NCBI GenBank assembly: GCA_002450155.1
Contig: DJYO01000025.1
Coordinates: 1-64,000 of the forward strand
Direction: 5' to 3'
Length of the DNA: 64,000 nt
Source: Mageeibacillus sp. UBA6976
GTDB lineage: Bacteria; Bacillota; Clostridia; Saccharofermentanales; Saccharofermentanaceae
The notes below the pieces were generated by a model. The model was not told the origin of the DNA. It worked only from the letters and a program-made list of their open reading frames with translations, and did not search any database. Of this stretch, positions 7,870 through 17,118 are shown in pieces (the first letter of the stretch is position 1; every line of letters begins with the position of its first letter). The translations under genes and the position numbers were made by a program.

Positions 7870-9588
7870 ATGAAGAAATGTCCGGTATGCGGAGTTATGA
7901 TGGGTGACAATGTTGCCCGTTGTTCAATGTGTAAGTACGATTTCCAGAAGGCTTCCCAGGGTAATACAGACGAGGCTACCAAAGAGGCTCAGCAGGTTCT
8001 TGAACGTAAAGAACAGGAGAACATTGCAAGAGCTGAGGCCAAGCGTACTGAAGAAGAGAGGAAGATCCTTGAATCTATCGAGAGACTTCAGCGTGAATAT
8101 AATACGCTCCAGGATAAATTTGACTCAGAGAAACTTAAGCTCGATTCAGAGTTCTCCAGCATCCAGAAGAAGAAGCTTGATGAGAAGATTGCTCTTGAGC
8201 AGGCTGTTGAGAGCATAAGGAGCGACCTCGAGCAGGCAAGGACAAAGAGAGACGAGCTTCGTGCAGAGTGCGCAACCATGGAGGCTGACAGCCGCGCCAA
8301 GTCCCAGAAGGAGCATGACGACCTTATCGCCCAGGCTCAGCAGGAGCAGGAGCGCATCCTCGGTGAGGCAAGGACTCAGACAGAGCAGCTCGCCATTCAG
8401 GTCGAGAAGGAATACGGAGAGGCTATGAGCAAGCGTGACGAGCTCTTAGCCCAGGCCAAGGAAGTTCAGGAATTCCTGGATAATTCCGATAAGATCCGCA
8501 AGGAGAAGGATGACGAGATCAAAGCCTGTGAGGCTAAGATCAAGGAGCTTAACGATGAGTTCGAGAAGGAGAAGGAGAGGATAGCCGAGGAATCCAAGAA
8601 GGTTTCCATGGAACAGGCATCCGAAGCCCTCAAGATCAAGGATCAGGCTGAGAAGGACAGAGATAAGGCTCTTGCAGAGAAGGAGCAGCTCATAGCTCAG
8701 GCTGAGGCCGAGAAACAGCAGATAATCGCAGAGCTCGAAGCGCGTAACCAGAAGGCTCAGGAAGAGCTCGATACAATGACAGAACAGGCCAAGGGCGTTA
8801 TGGCTGAGGCAGAGGAAGCCCTGAACAAGCGCGACAGCTTAAGGAAAGAGATCGAGGACTTCGATAACACTGCCAAGGCTAAGCAGAAGGAATTAGATGA
8901 CTTAACTGCAGATAAGCGCCGCGAGTTAGATGATCTTGAAGGCAAGAAGACAGAGGCTGAGCAGCAGCTTACCGAGTATTTCAAGCAGCAGGAGACACTC
9001 CAGAATGATATCGATGGCCTTAAGGGACAGCTTGATGAAGCAAACCGCATAATCGAGGATTCCAAGAATGCAACGGTTCTCGCTGAAGCAGCGGCCCAGG
9101 AGATCGTTCTCAATGCAGAGAAGCAGTCAGTATTCCTTAAGGAAGCTGCTTTAAGAGAGAGCGAGAAGGGCAAGATGCTCGCTGAGATCGAGGACAAAGA
9201 TAACAAGATTAAGGAGATTGAGATGGAGAAGGCTGAGCTTGAGAAGAAGCTTGCTGCGCTTGAATCATCTGTAGCAGCACTTGAGAAGAAGGTAAAGGAA
9301 GGCGGAGCAGTTAGCCTCAAGTCCGGCCCGAAGGATTACTCTATAGAGGTCATCGAGCACAACAGCTCTGCAGAAGTTGACACAAAGAAGCTTGAATCAG
9401 TTCTTGATGCAAAGGCAAAGGACGGCTGGACACTTGTTCAGATCATCGACGATGACGGCGGTAAGCTCCTGTCATCTCTTGGCGGATCTTCAGAGACTAC
9501 AAGCTTGAGTCTTGGCGGTGGCGGCTTCGGCAACACCAAGCAGGACAGACTGATACTCATCTTTGAGAAGCCTCTTACCAAGAAGTAA
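7870..9588 (+). CDS. Zinc-ribbon, long coiled-coil and DUF4177-like protein
   Basis: The 572-residue protein has three parts. Residues 4-21 form a zinc ribbon, CPVC and CSMC. About residues 40-480 are an almost unbroken Glu/Lys/Gln/Ala-rich coiled coil. The last about 85 residues (YSIEVIE to ILIFEKP) resemble the small DUF4177 fold, with a Gly-rich insertion. There is no signal peptide or membrane helix, so it is probably cytoplasmic. A TATAAT at 7805-7810 may be its promoter, and a terminator follows at 9614, so it is monocistronic. The architecture resembles a scaffold or filament-forming protein, but no function can be assigned. Confidence 0.85.
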   Translation: MKKCPVCGVMMGDNVARCSMCKYDFQKASQGNTDEATKEAQQVLERKEQENIARAEAKRTEEERKILESIERLQREYNTLQDKFDSEKLKLDSEFSSIQKKKLDEKIALEQAVESIRSDLEQARTKRDELRAECATMEADSRAKSQKEHDDLIAQAQQEQERILGEARTQTEQLAIQVEKEYGEAMSKRDELLAQAKEVQEFLDNSDKIRKEKDDEIKACEAKIKELNDEFEKEKERIAEESKKVSMEQASEALKIKDQAEKDRDKALAEKEQLIAQAEAEKQQIIAELEARNQKAQEELDTMTEQAKGVMAEAEEALNKRDSLRKEIEDFDNTAKAKQKELDDLTADKRRELDDLEGKKTEAEQQLTEYFKQQETLQNDIDGLKGQLDEANRIIEDSKNATVLAEAAAQEIVLNAEKQSVFLKEAALRESEKGKMLAEIEDKDNKIKEIEMEKAELEKKLAALESSVAALEKKVKEGGAVSLKSGPKDYSIEVIEHNSSAEVDTKKLESVLDAKAKDGWTLVQIIDDDGGKLLSSLGGSSETTSLSLGGGGFGNTKQDRLILIFEKPLTKK

Positions 9589-9613
9589 TATCAAATACAA
9601 AACCGGGTTTTAT

Positions 9614-9645
9614 ACAGGGATGCACTAGTGCATCCCTGTTATTTT
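9614..9645 (+). terminator. Terminator after the coiled-coil gene
   Basis: A perfect inverted repeat, ACAGGGATGCACT and AGTGCATCCCTGT (9614-9639), is followed by TATTTT. It ends the single-gene transcript beginning before 7870. Confidence 0.75.
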
Positions 9646-9755
9646 AAACGCACAAAAACTTTTGCCTTAAATGTAAATCCTTTGTGGAAATGGTACATAA
9701 AATAATTTATAATGAAAAAGTTATTGATTATTTATCCGAAGGGAGGACTTAACTG

Positions 9756-11831
9756 ATGGAGATTTATTCCGCAGACAAGATTCGCAACATCGCTTTATTC
9801 GGACATGTGGGTTCGGGTAAGACAACACTCGCCGAGGCTATTCTTTACTACACCAAGGCAATTTCCCGCCAGGGCAAGATCACCGATGGCAATACAACGC
9901 TTGACTACGATCCTGAAGAGATCAAGCGTCAGATGTCAGTCAGCCTCTCTGTCGGATGCTGTGAGTATAAGGGAAGCAAGATCAATATCATCGACACACC
10001 CGGTGATTTCGACTTTATAGGCGAATCCATGAGCGGCATGAGAGTCGCAGATTCCGGCGTCATCATGATCTCTGCAAAGGGCGGTACATCTGTAGGTTCC
10101 CAGAAGGCCATTAGGCTTCTCGAGGGTAAGAAGGTTCCTTATCTATTCTTCGTTAACAGAATGGACGAGCCCAATGCGGATTTTGAAGGCGTTGTATCCC
10201 GTATGACAGACCGTTACGGCGAGAGCGTTATCCCTCTTTCCTTCCCTATTATGGAAGACGGCAAGATGACAGGTATCGTAGACGTAATGAACCGCAAGGC
10301 ATTCTCCATTAATGCCAAGACCGGTGCGTTCGAGGAATTTGAGCTCCCCGGTGAATACACAGCACGTATAGATGAGCTCCAGGACAGAGTAAACCAGGTA
10401 GTAGCTGTTGCAGACGATACTCTCATGGAGAAGTATTTTGCAGGCGAGCCTTTTACAGAGGATGAATTCCGTCACGGCGTTCATGTAGGCTTCCGTGAAG
10501 GTAAGCTCCACCCTGTATACTGCGGTTCTGCATACATGAACTGGGGCATCGACTTCCTGCTCAACTGTATCGCAAAGGATACACCTCCGGCAGGCAAGAA
10601 GCCTGCTCTTACAGCAACACTTCCTTCGGGCGGTACACTGGATGTTACCTGCAAGCTCTCAGATCCTATGGCAGCTTTCATCTTTAAGACTATCTCCGAC
10701 CCCTTCGTCGGCAAGATCAGCATCTTCAAGGTCAATGCAGGTACTCTCCGTGCCAACTCAACAGTTTACAATGCTACAAAGGGCAGAGATGAGAGGATCG
10801 GCGGCCTGTTCTACTTAAGAGGTAAGGAGCAGATCGCAACAGATAAGGTTACGGCAGGCGACATAGGTGCAGCCACAAAACTTGCTGACGCAGATACAAA
10901 TGACACACTCTGCGACAGATCACGTATCCTCGAGATGCCTAAGATCAAGTTCCCTTCCACATGTCTTTCCAAGAGCATCGTTCCTTCCAAGAAGGGTGAC
11001 GAAGAGAAGATCATCTCCGGCCTTGCCAAGCTTGCTGACGGCGACAGATGCTTCTCAGTTGAGACAGACCCCGAGACAAAGCAGATGGTACTCTCCGGTA
11101 TCGGCGATATGCAGCTCAAGGTTCTGGTATCACAGCTTAAGACAAGATATAACGTTGACTGCGAGTTAGCTCAGCTCAAGGTTCCTTACCGTGAGACTAT
11201 CCGCAAGAAGGTCAAGGTTCAGGGTAAGCACAAGAAGCAGTCCGGCGGTCACGGCCAGTATGGTGACGTATGGATCGAGTTTGAGCCTAATCCTGAGAGC
11301 GAGGAGCTCGTATTCGATGAGAAGGTATTCGGAGGCGCCGTACCTAAGAATTTCTTCCCTGCAGTTGAGAAGGGACTCCAGGAGTCAGTTAAGTCAGGTA
11401 TCCTGGCAGGCTACCCGGTAGTTAACCTCAAGGCTACATTAGTCGACGGTTCTTACCACGATGTAGACTCTTCGGAAATGGCATTCAAGATCGCTGCTAA
11501 CCTTGCTTTCAAGGCAGGTATGCAGGCAGCAGACGCCATCATCCTCGAGCCCATCTCCAAGGCTGAGATCCATGTTCCGGAGGAGAAGCAGGGTGACATC
11601 ATGGGCGACCTGAATAAGCGCCGTGCAAGGATCGTAGGTATTGATGCAGATGAGCTCGGCTCAGTTATTAACTGCGCCGTCCCTACAGCAGAGATGCTCG
11701 ACTATGCAACAGACCTTAAGTCCATGACACAGGGCAGGGGCTGGTTTGTTATGAGCCATGCAAGATACGAGCCTGCTCCCCAGGACGTCGCAGCCAAGGT
11801 AATCGCATCTGCAAAGGCCGAGGAGAAGTGA
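9756..11831 (+). CDS. Elongation factor G-like GTPase (EF-G paralogue)
   Basis: This 691-residue protein has the complete EF-G domain order: GTPase domain I, then domains II, III, IV and V. P-loop GHVGSGKT lies near residues 16-23 and the G4 motif reads NRMD where NKMD is standard. The G3 motif is DTPGDFDF; canonical EF-G has DTPGHVDF, so the catalytic His is replaced by Asp. Domain IV and V segments such as GGHGQYGDVWIEFEP and PEEKQGDIMGDLNKRRARI are well conserved. Such substitutions mark the EF-G-like paralogues rather than the housekeeping fusA, which normally sits in the str operon. The ribosome binding site GGGAGG precedes ATG 9756, and a TATAAT lies at 9708-9713. Its exact role is unknown. 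Confidence 0.88.
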   Translation: MEIYSADKIRNIALFGHVGSGKTTLAEAILYYTKAISRQGKITDGNTTLDYDPEEIKRQMSVSLSVGCCEYKGSKINIIDTPGDFDFIGESMSGMRVADSGVIMISAKGGTSVGSQKAIRLLEGKKVPYLFFVNRMDEPNADFEGVVSRMTDRYGESVIPLSFPIMEDGKMTGIVDVMNRKAFSINAKTGAFEEFELPGEYTARIDELQDRVNQVVAVADDTLMEKYFAGEPFTEDEFRHGVHVGFREGKLHPVYCGSAYMNWGIDFLLNCIAKDTPPAGKKPALTATLPSGGTLDVTCKLSDPMAAFIFKTISDPFVGKISIFKVNAGTLRANSTVYNATKGRDERIGGLFYLRGKEQIATDKVTAGDIGAATKLADADTNDTLCDRSRILEMPKIKFPSTCLSKSIVPSKKGDEEKIISGLAKLADGDRCFSVETDPETKQMVLSGIGDMQLKVLVSQLKTRYNVDCELAQLKVPYRETIRKKVKVQGKHKKQSGGHGQYGDVWIEFEPNPESEELVFDEKVFGGAVPKNFFPAVEKGLQESVKSGILAGYPVVNLKATLVDGSYHDVDSSEMAFKIAANLAFKAGMQAADAIILEPISKAEIHVPEEKQGDIMGDLNKRRARIVGIDADELGSVINCAVPTAEMLDYATDLKSMTQGRGWFVMSHARYEPAPQDVAAKVIASAKAEEK

Positions 11832-11886
11832 TGAACATTTGATTGCGTTAATTGTTCTACACTTTTTTACACAAAGTTAATGTACA

Positions 11887-11918
11887 AACGGTGGTTAGTA
11901 TTGTCTAACTACCGTTTT
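11887..11918 (+). terminator. Hairpin between the EF-G-like gene and the hydrogenase operon
   Basis: AACGGTGGTTAG (11887-11898) pairs with CTAACTACCGTT (11905-11916) through one G-T pair, with a 6-base loop and a short TTTT tail. It probably terminates the EF-G-like transcript. The right arm overlaps a possible hydrogenase promoter (TTGTCT 11901-11906, 18 bases, TAAAAT 11925-11930), so the element could also be regulatory. Confidence 0.5.
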
Positions 11919-11974
11919 ACAAAGTAAAATGAGTTAATCTGAAATTATATCCAGAAGTGGCAGGAGGTATAATA

Positions 11975-12460
11975 ATGGCAAGATTAAATGAAGCTGCTGT
12001 TGCTCAGATCACTGAAATCTGTGAACGTCACAAGGATGAGAAGACACCCTTGATGATGATCCTGAGCGACATCCAGAACGAGTACGGGTACATTCCTTTG
12101 GAAGTACAGGAGTTAGTTTCTAAGCAGACAGGCATTTCGGTAGCGGAGATCTACGGCGTTGTTACGTTCTATTCTTTCTTCTCCCTTACACCTAAGGGAA
12201 AGTATGTTATCGGTTGCTGCCTCGGTACAGCATGCTATGTTAAGGGCGCTCAGAATGTTATCGATAAGTTTTCTGAACTCCTCAACATCAAGCCTGGCCA
12301 GACTACAGAAGACGGTCTGTTCACATTAGATGCACTCCGTTGCATCGGCGCATGCGGTATTGCACCTGCAGTAAGCATCAACGGCAAGGTTTATCCTAAG
12401 GTTGCCGTAGGACAGGTTGAAGGAATCATCAATTCTTATAGACAGGAGGCAACGGCATGA
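11975..12460 (+). CDS. hydC: [FeFe]-hydrogenase gamma subunit, NuoE-like
   Basis: This 161-residue protein has a helical N-terminus and a thioredoxin-like [2Fe-2S] domain. Candidate cluster ligands are Cys82, Cys87, Cys123 and Cys127 (CCLGTAC and RCIGACG). In NAD-linked trimeric hydrogenases this subunit transfers electrons within the HydABC complex in the cytoplasm. The start chosen is ATG 11975, placed directly after the ribosome binding site GGAGG. An earlier in-frame GTG would include that site in the coding sequence. The stop overlaps the hydB start (ATGA), which shows one operon. Confidence 0.93.
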   Translation: MARLNEAAVAQITEICERHKDEKTPLMMILSDIQNEYGYIPLEVQELVSKQTGISVAEIYGVVTFYSFFSLTPKGKYVIGCCLGTACYVKGAQNVIDKFSELLNIKPGQTTEDGLFTLDALRCIGACGIAPAVSINGKVYPKVAVGQVEGIINSYRQEATA

Positions 12461-14346
12461 CAAAGATCAACACTACTGCTGAACTTGATCAGGCTACAGT
12501 AGCATGTACCAAGTGTCTCGAGGATAAGCTTAAGGGTACAGACGACAAGCGTCACATCGTTCTTTGCGGTGGTACAGGATGTCTGTCCAGCAATTCCAAG
12601 GAGATAATGCAGAAATTTATTGACGTTCTTGAAGCAAAGGGCGTTTCTGACAAGGCAACTGTCAATCAGGTAGGTTGTTTCGGTTTCTGTTCTCAGGGAC
12701 CCTTCGTAAAGATCTATCCTGAGGATACCCTTTACAGAATGGTTTCCATCGATGATGTTGAAGAGATCGTAGATACAGATATCATCGGCGGACAGATCGT
12801 AGAGAGACTTCTCTATGTTGACCCCAATACAGAGGCCAAGGTAACAAAGCAGGATGACATCAACTTCTATAAGAAGCAGCGTCGTGTTGCACTTCACGGC
12901 TGCGGCGTCATCAATCCTGAGGATATCGATGAGGCGATCGGCATGGGTGCATTCCAGGGTCTCAAGAAGGCTCTGTCCATGACACAGCAGGAAGTAATCG
13001 ATGAAGTACTCGCTTCCGGTCTCCGTGGCCGTGGCGGCGGCGGATTCCCCACAGGCAGAAAGTGGCAGTTCGCTCTTAATGTTGAATCCGATCAGAAGTA
13101 CGTTGTATGTAACGGCGATGAGGGCGACCCGGGTGCATTCATGGATCGTTCCATCTTAGAGGGTAACCCTCTTGCAGTTATCGAGGGTATGATGATCGCA
13201 GGATATGCATTTGGCGCATCTGAGGGTTACTTCTATGTACGTGCCGAGTATCCTATCGCAGTTAACCGTCTTAAGATCGCTATTAATCAGGCAAGAGAGA
13301 GGGGCCTCCTCGGTGAGAACATCATGGGCACAGGCTTCAACTTCGATTGCCATATCAGACTCGGTGCAGGCGCATTCGTTTGCGGTGAGGAGACAGCTCT
13401 TCTCAACTCCATCGAAGGTAAGCGCGGTATGCCTCGTCCGAGGCCGCCGTTCCCTGCTATCAAGGGTCTCTGGGGCAAGCCTACCTGCGTTAACAATGTT
13501 GAGACACTGGCTTGCGTTCCTTATATCCTCCGCGAAGGTGCTGCAGATTTCGCATCTGTTGGTACTGAGAAGTCCAAGGGTACAAAGGTATTCGCTCTCG
13601 GCGGTAAGGTAAACAACGTAGGTCTCGTTGAGATCCCTATGGGTACTACACTCCGTGAGCTTATCTATGATATCGGCGGCGGAATCCCTAACGGTAAGAA
13701 GTTCAAGGCTATCCAGACCGGTGGTCCTTCAGGCGGCTGCCTTACAGAGGAGTTCTTAGACGAGCCTATCGATTTCGATAACCTCGTATCCAAGGGTTCC
13801 ATGATGGGTTCCGGCGGAGCTATCGTAATGGATGAAGACAACTGTATGGTCGACGTTGCTAAGTTCTATATGGAATTTATCTGCGACGAGTCCTGCGGTA
13901 AGTGCTCACCCTGCCGTATCGGTACAAAGCGTATCCTCGAGATCCTCACAAAGATCACAGAGGGCAAGGGCACAATGGAAGACCTTGACGAGCTTGAAGA
14001 ACTCTCCAAGACTATCAAGACAAACTCCCTCTGCGCTCTCGGTCAGACAGCTTCCAACCCTGTTAACTCTACTCTTGCTCACTTCCGTGATGAGTACATC
14101 GCTCACATCGTTGACAAGAAGTGCCCTGCTCACGTTTGTAAGAGCCTTATGCAGTACAAGATCGACAAGGATAAGTGTATTGGCTGCGGCATGTGCGCTA
14201 AGAATTGTCCCGCTTCCTGCATCACAAGGACTGACTACGTTGCAGAAGGCCACAAGCTCGCATCCTTCGAGATCGATCCCGATAAGTGCGTTAAGTGCGG
14301 TCTGTGCATGAGCAACTGTAAGTTCAATGCTATTTCTAAAACTTAA
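12457..14346 (+). CDS. hydB: [FeFe]-hydrogenase beta subunit, NADH-binding flavoprotein (NuoF-like)
   Basis: The 629-residue subunit carries several redox centres. An N-terminal thioredoxin-like [2Fe-2S] domain has Cys37, Cys42, Cys74 and Cys78. A NuoF core has the nucleotide-binding glycine-rich loop GRGGGGFPTG (191-200) and FMN-site sequence CNGDEGDPGAF. A [4Fe-4S] site is formed by Cys480, Cys483, Cys486 and Cys526. Two C-terminal ferredoxin clusters use Cys574/577/580/584 and Cys611/614/617/621. In related trimeric enzymes this subunit exchanges electrons with NAD(H) and, with bifurcation, ferredoxin; bifurcation here is inferred from the family. It overlaps hydC and precedes hydA by 14 bases. 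Confidence 0.95.
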   Translation: MTKINTTAELDQATVACTKCLEDKLKGTDDKRHIVLCGGTGCLSSNSKEIMQKFIDVLEAKGVSDKATVNQVGCFGFCSQGPFVKIYPEDTLYRMVSIDDVEEIVDTDIIGGQIVERLLYVDPNTEAKVTKQDDINFYKKQRRVALHGCGVINPEDIDEAIGMGAFQGLKKALSMTQQEVIDEVLASGLRGRGGGGFPTGRKWQFALNVESDQKYVVCNGDEGDPGAFMDRSILEGNPLAVIEGMMIAGYAFGASEGYFYVRAEYPIAVNRLKIAINQARERGLLGENIMGTGFNFDCHIRLGAGAFVCGEETALLNSIEGKRGMPRPRPPFPAIKGLWGKPTCVNNVETLACVPYILREGAADFASVGTEKSKGTKVFALGGKVNNVGLVEIPMGTTLRELIYDIGGGIPNGKKFKAIQTGGPSGGCLTEEFLDEPIDFDNLVSKGSMMGSGGAIVMDEDNCMVDVAKFYMEFICDESCGKCSPCRIGTKRILEILTKITEGKGTMEDLDELEELSKTIKTNSLCALGQTASNPVNSTLAHFRDEYIAHIVDKKCPAHVCKSLMQYKIDKDKCIGCGMCAKNCPASCITRTDYVAEGHKLASFEIDPDKCVKCGLCMSNCKFNAISKT

Positions 14347-14360
14347 AGGAGGTTACTACT

Positions 14361-16136
14361 ATGGCGATGGTAAATATTAAAATAGAAGGCGTCTCCTATC
14401 AGGTCGAGGCAGGACTTACTATCCTCGAAGCTGCAAAGAAGTGCGGATATGAGATCCCTTCACTTTGTGCATTCAACCACGGCGAGTGCAATCAGGGTTC
14501 CTGCCGTGTATGTCTCGTAGAGGCGACAGGTGCGAGAGGACTCGTGGCAAGCTGTGTGTACCCTGTATCTGAGGGTATGGAGATCAAGATCTCCTCTCCT
14601 GCAGCTACTGCTGCCAGAAGACACAGCGTAGAATTATTACTTTCAAACCACAATATGAACTGCCAGCAGTGCGACAAGAACGGTCAGTGCGAGCTGCTCC
14701 ATGTTGCTAATGTTACAGGCGCAAGAGAGGGTGCTTTCCAGGGTGTTCACTCTGAGACTCACTACGATGAGCTCGCTCCCGGACTTGTAAGAGATACATC
14801 CAAGTGTATCCTTTGCGGAAGATGTATTGAAAGATGTAAGAATGCTCACGGTCTCGGTATCTTAGGATTCGAGAACAGAGGTTTCAACACATTTGTATCT
14901 CCTGCCGAGAACAGATCTTTCGCAGATTCACCTTGTATCCAGTGCGGCCAGTGCGTTAATGTCTGCCCTACAGGCGCTCTTATGGAGCATTCCGAGATCT
15001 CCAAGATCGACGAGGCACTTGCAGCAGGCAAGACAGTTATTGCTCAGGCAGCTCCTGCCGTAAGAGCAGCACTTGGCGAAGAGTTCGGATATCCCATCGG
15101 TACACCTGTTACGGGTAAGATGGCAGCAGCTATGAGAAGACTTGGTTTTGCCAGAGTTTATGACGTTAACTTCGGTGCTGACCTCACGATCATGGAAGAG
15201 GGCACAGAGCTCCTTAGCAGACTCCAGAATGGCGGAACACTCCCTATGATCACTTCCTGCTCACCCGGATGGGTCAACTATGCAGAGTACAACTACGGAG
15301 ATCTCCTCCCTCATCTGTCATCCTGCAAGTCACCTCACCAGATGCAGGGCGCTATCATCAAGTCTTACTGGGCTGAGCAGAACGGCGTAGATCCTAAGGA
15401 TATCTTCGTTGTTTCCGTTATGCCTTGTACAGCAAAGAAGTTCGAGAGACAGCGTGACCAGCTTAAGGTTAACGGTATTGATGATGTCGATGCTGTTATC
15501 ACAACAAGAGAGCTTGCCCGTATGATCAAGCGTGGCGGTATCTTATTCGACAGACTTCCTGACGAAGATTGGGATCAGGACATCATGGGCGATTACACAG
15601 GTGCCGGTGTTATCTTCGGTGTAACAGGCGGTGTTATGGAAGCAGCCCTCAGAACTGTTTACTTCAAGCTTACAGGCAAGGAGTCTGAGCCTATTGAGTT
15701 TACTGCAGTACGTGGTCACGATGCAGGCATCAGAGAAGCTTCTATCGATATCAACGGCACAACAGTTAACGTTGCTATCGCATCCGGCATGAAGAGCGCT
15801 AAGGTTCTCCTGGATGAGATCCGTGAAGGTACATCCAAGTATCAGTTCATCGAGATCATGGGATGCCCCGGCGGTTGTATCAACGGCGGTGGTCAGCCTT
15901 ATGTAAGAGAGTGCTTCCTGCACAATGAGTCTGATGACATCATGGATACATACAAGGAGAAGAGAGCTCAGGCACTCTACTCTGAGGATGAGAGACAGAC
16001 ACTCCGTCAGTCTCACAACAACCCGCAGATCATCGAGCTCTACGAGAAGTTCTTAGGTGAGCCTAATAGCCACAAGGCTCACGAACTCCTGCACACAACA
16101 TATGCTGCAAGAGAGGGCTTCAACGAAGTAAAGTAA
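14361..16136 (+). CDS. hydA: [FeFe]-hydrogenase catalytic subunit
   Basis: The 591-residue enzyme makes or oxidises H2 in the cytoplasm. Clusters in order: [2Fe-2S] (Cys36, Cys48, Cys51, Cys65); a His-ligated [4Fe-4S] (His97, Cys101, Cys104, Cys110); two ferredoxin clusters (Cys149/152/155/159 and Cys192/195/198/202); then the H-cluster domain with VMPCTAKK (Cys356) and GCPGGCINGGG (Cys502, Cys506). The first H-cluster motif reads TSCSPGW rather than the textbook TSCCPGW, and a Cys appears at position 322 in LSSCKSP. The ribosome binding site is AAAGGAGG. It is the last gene of hydCBA, and a terminator follows at 16161. Confidence 0.95.
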   Translation: MAMVNIKIEGVSYQVEAGLTILEAAKKCGYEIPSLCAFNHGECNQGSCRVCLVEATGARGLVASCVYPVSEGMEIKISSPAATAARRHSVELLLSNHNMNCQQCDKNGQCELLHVANVTGAREGAFQGVHSETHYDELAPGLVRDTSKCILCGRCIERCKNAHGLGILGFENRGFNTFVSPAENRSFADSPCIQCGQCVNVCPTGALMEHSEISKIDEALAAGKTVIAQAAPAVRAALGEEFGYPIGTPVTGKMAAAMRRLGFARVYDVNFGADLTIMEEGTELLSRLQNGGTLPMITSCSPGWVNYAEYNYGDLLPHLSSCKSPHQMQGAIIKSYWAEQNGVDPKDIFVVSVMPCTAKKFERQRDQLKVNGIDDVDAVITTRELARMIKRGGILFDRLPDEDWDQDIMGDYTGAGVIFGVTGGVMEAALRTVYFKLTGKESEPIEFTAVRGHDAGIREASIDINGTTVNVAIASGMKSAKVLLDEIREGTSKYQFIEIMGCPGGCINGGGQPYVRECFLHNESDDIMDTYKEKRAQALYSEDERQTLRQSHNNPQIIELYEKFLGEPNSHKAHELLHTTYAAREGFNEVK

Positions 16137-16160
16137 TCTGTAATTAAGATTTCTTAAGGC

Positions 16161-16188
16161 AGGCGGACATGATGTCCGCCTGTTTTTT
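16161..16188 (+). terminator. Rho-independent terminator of the hydrogenase operon
   Basis: AGGCGGACAT and ATGTCCGCCT form a strong stem with a minimal loop, followed by GTTTTTT. Confidence 0.88.
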
Positions 16189-16210
16189 AATTCACATGAG
16201 GGAGGTTCTT

Positions 16211-16570
16211 ATGTCTGAGAAAAATGCGGCGCTGAATACTGTCATACATAAACTCAATACCTCGTATACCATCTGGATGATCGTGGGGATCTGTCAGATC
16301 GTATTCGGATTCTGGTATGTTACGCCGATCTTCTTTGGCGCATGGAATATCTACTGCGCTACCAACAGGAAAAAGCTGGCAAGAGCTTTCCGGCAAAACC
16401 CTGCAGGGCTTGTAGATACAGCTAAGAGCTGGCAGGACAGCAGCATACTATTCATAGTTCTTAATGCTGTATTCGGAGCTCTGATAGGTGTAATTGGATG
16501 CGCTTACGATTATTCGATTACATCTTATGTCATAAAGCATGAAGAGGAGTTAAGGCTGGCAGGAGCCTAA
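16211..16570 (+). CDS. Small membrane protein of unknown function
   Basis: This 119-residue protein has two hydrophobic segments (about residues 18-45 and 78-105) separated by a basic cytoplasmic loop, TNRKKLARAFRQ. The start at ATG 16211 follows the ribosome binding site GGGAGG; an upstream in-frame ATG lies in the terminator and is rejected. It converges with the leftward cluster starting at 21297. I do not recognise a family. Confidence 0.7.
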   Translation: MSEKNAALNTVIHKLNTSYTIWMIVGICQIVFGFWYVTPIFFGAWNIYCATNRKKLARAFRQNPAGLVDTAKSWQDSSILFIVLNAVFGALIGVIGCAYDYSITSYVIKHEEELRLAGA

Positions 16571-16584
16571 TAAAAAACAGTTGA

Positions 16585-17118
16585 TTACTGCACGTATACG
16601 ATCGCAGACTTTTTGAATGCTGATACTATTGTGAGAATAGATGAGCAGATCGCATAGATGCAGTAGGAATAGACCGGGATGATATCCGATCTTATGTAAA
16701 TGAGACATAAGGTGATCTGACATATGGCGATGATGCCCTGAACAAAGTCCACTTTCCAGCCGGGATTGTGATCTTTGCGATTGCCGGCGGCGCGGATCAG
16801 GCCCAGCAGGGCGATGACGGAATGAATGCCGAGAATAAAGATGAGCGTTATGATCTTGGCCTGGTTAAGGAGCGTTGTTGCCAGCACACCTACATCAAAG
16901 AGAATAAGACCCAGCAGCAGGAACCATTTGCCGCCCACCATATGCTGGGCATGGGTCAAGTAGTAGAGGAGATATTTTGATCCGTAACCGAGAAGGTAGA
17001 TGCATGCACCTAAAGCTATGATGTCAAATGCGTAGCTTGGTACGAGCATCAGGAGCACAGCGCCCTGGATCGCAAATAAAGCTTTGATTATGGTCCAGAT
17101 CCTTTTTGTCTTACTCAT
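16585..17118 (-). CDS. DUF308/HdeD-like membrane protein
   Basis: The 177-residue protein has about six hydrophobic helices in pairs, with short basic loops, and no signal peptide or enzymatic motif. The repeated two-helix pattern resembles the DUF308 (HdeD-like) family of small integral membrane proteins. It overlaps the preceding gene by 8 bases and ends the leftward cluster, so it is probably co-translated with the DUF6765-like protein. Function unknown. Confidence 0.65.
   Translation of the reverse strand: MSKTKRIWTIIKALFAIQGAVLLMLVPSYAFDIIALGACIYLLGYGSKYLLYYLTHAQHMVGGKWFLLLGLILFDVGVLATTLLNQAKIITLIFILGIHSVIALLGLIRAAGNRKDHNPGWKVDFVQGIIAICQITLCLIYIRSDIIPVYSYCIYAICSSILTIVSAFKKSAIVYVQ

Noticed and set aside
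8757..9320. Long minus-strand Ser/Leu-rich frame
   Set aside because: It is the shadow of the coiled-coil protein's Glu/Lys-rich codons, with no ribosome binding site.
11850..11960. Rex-type redox operator before hydCBA
   Set aside because: No TTGTTAA-N4-TTAACAA-like pair was found; only scattered GTTAAT half-sites.
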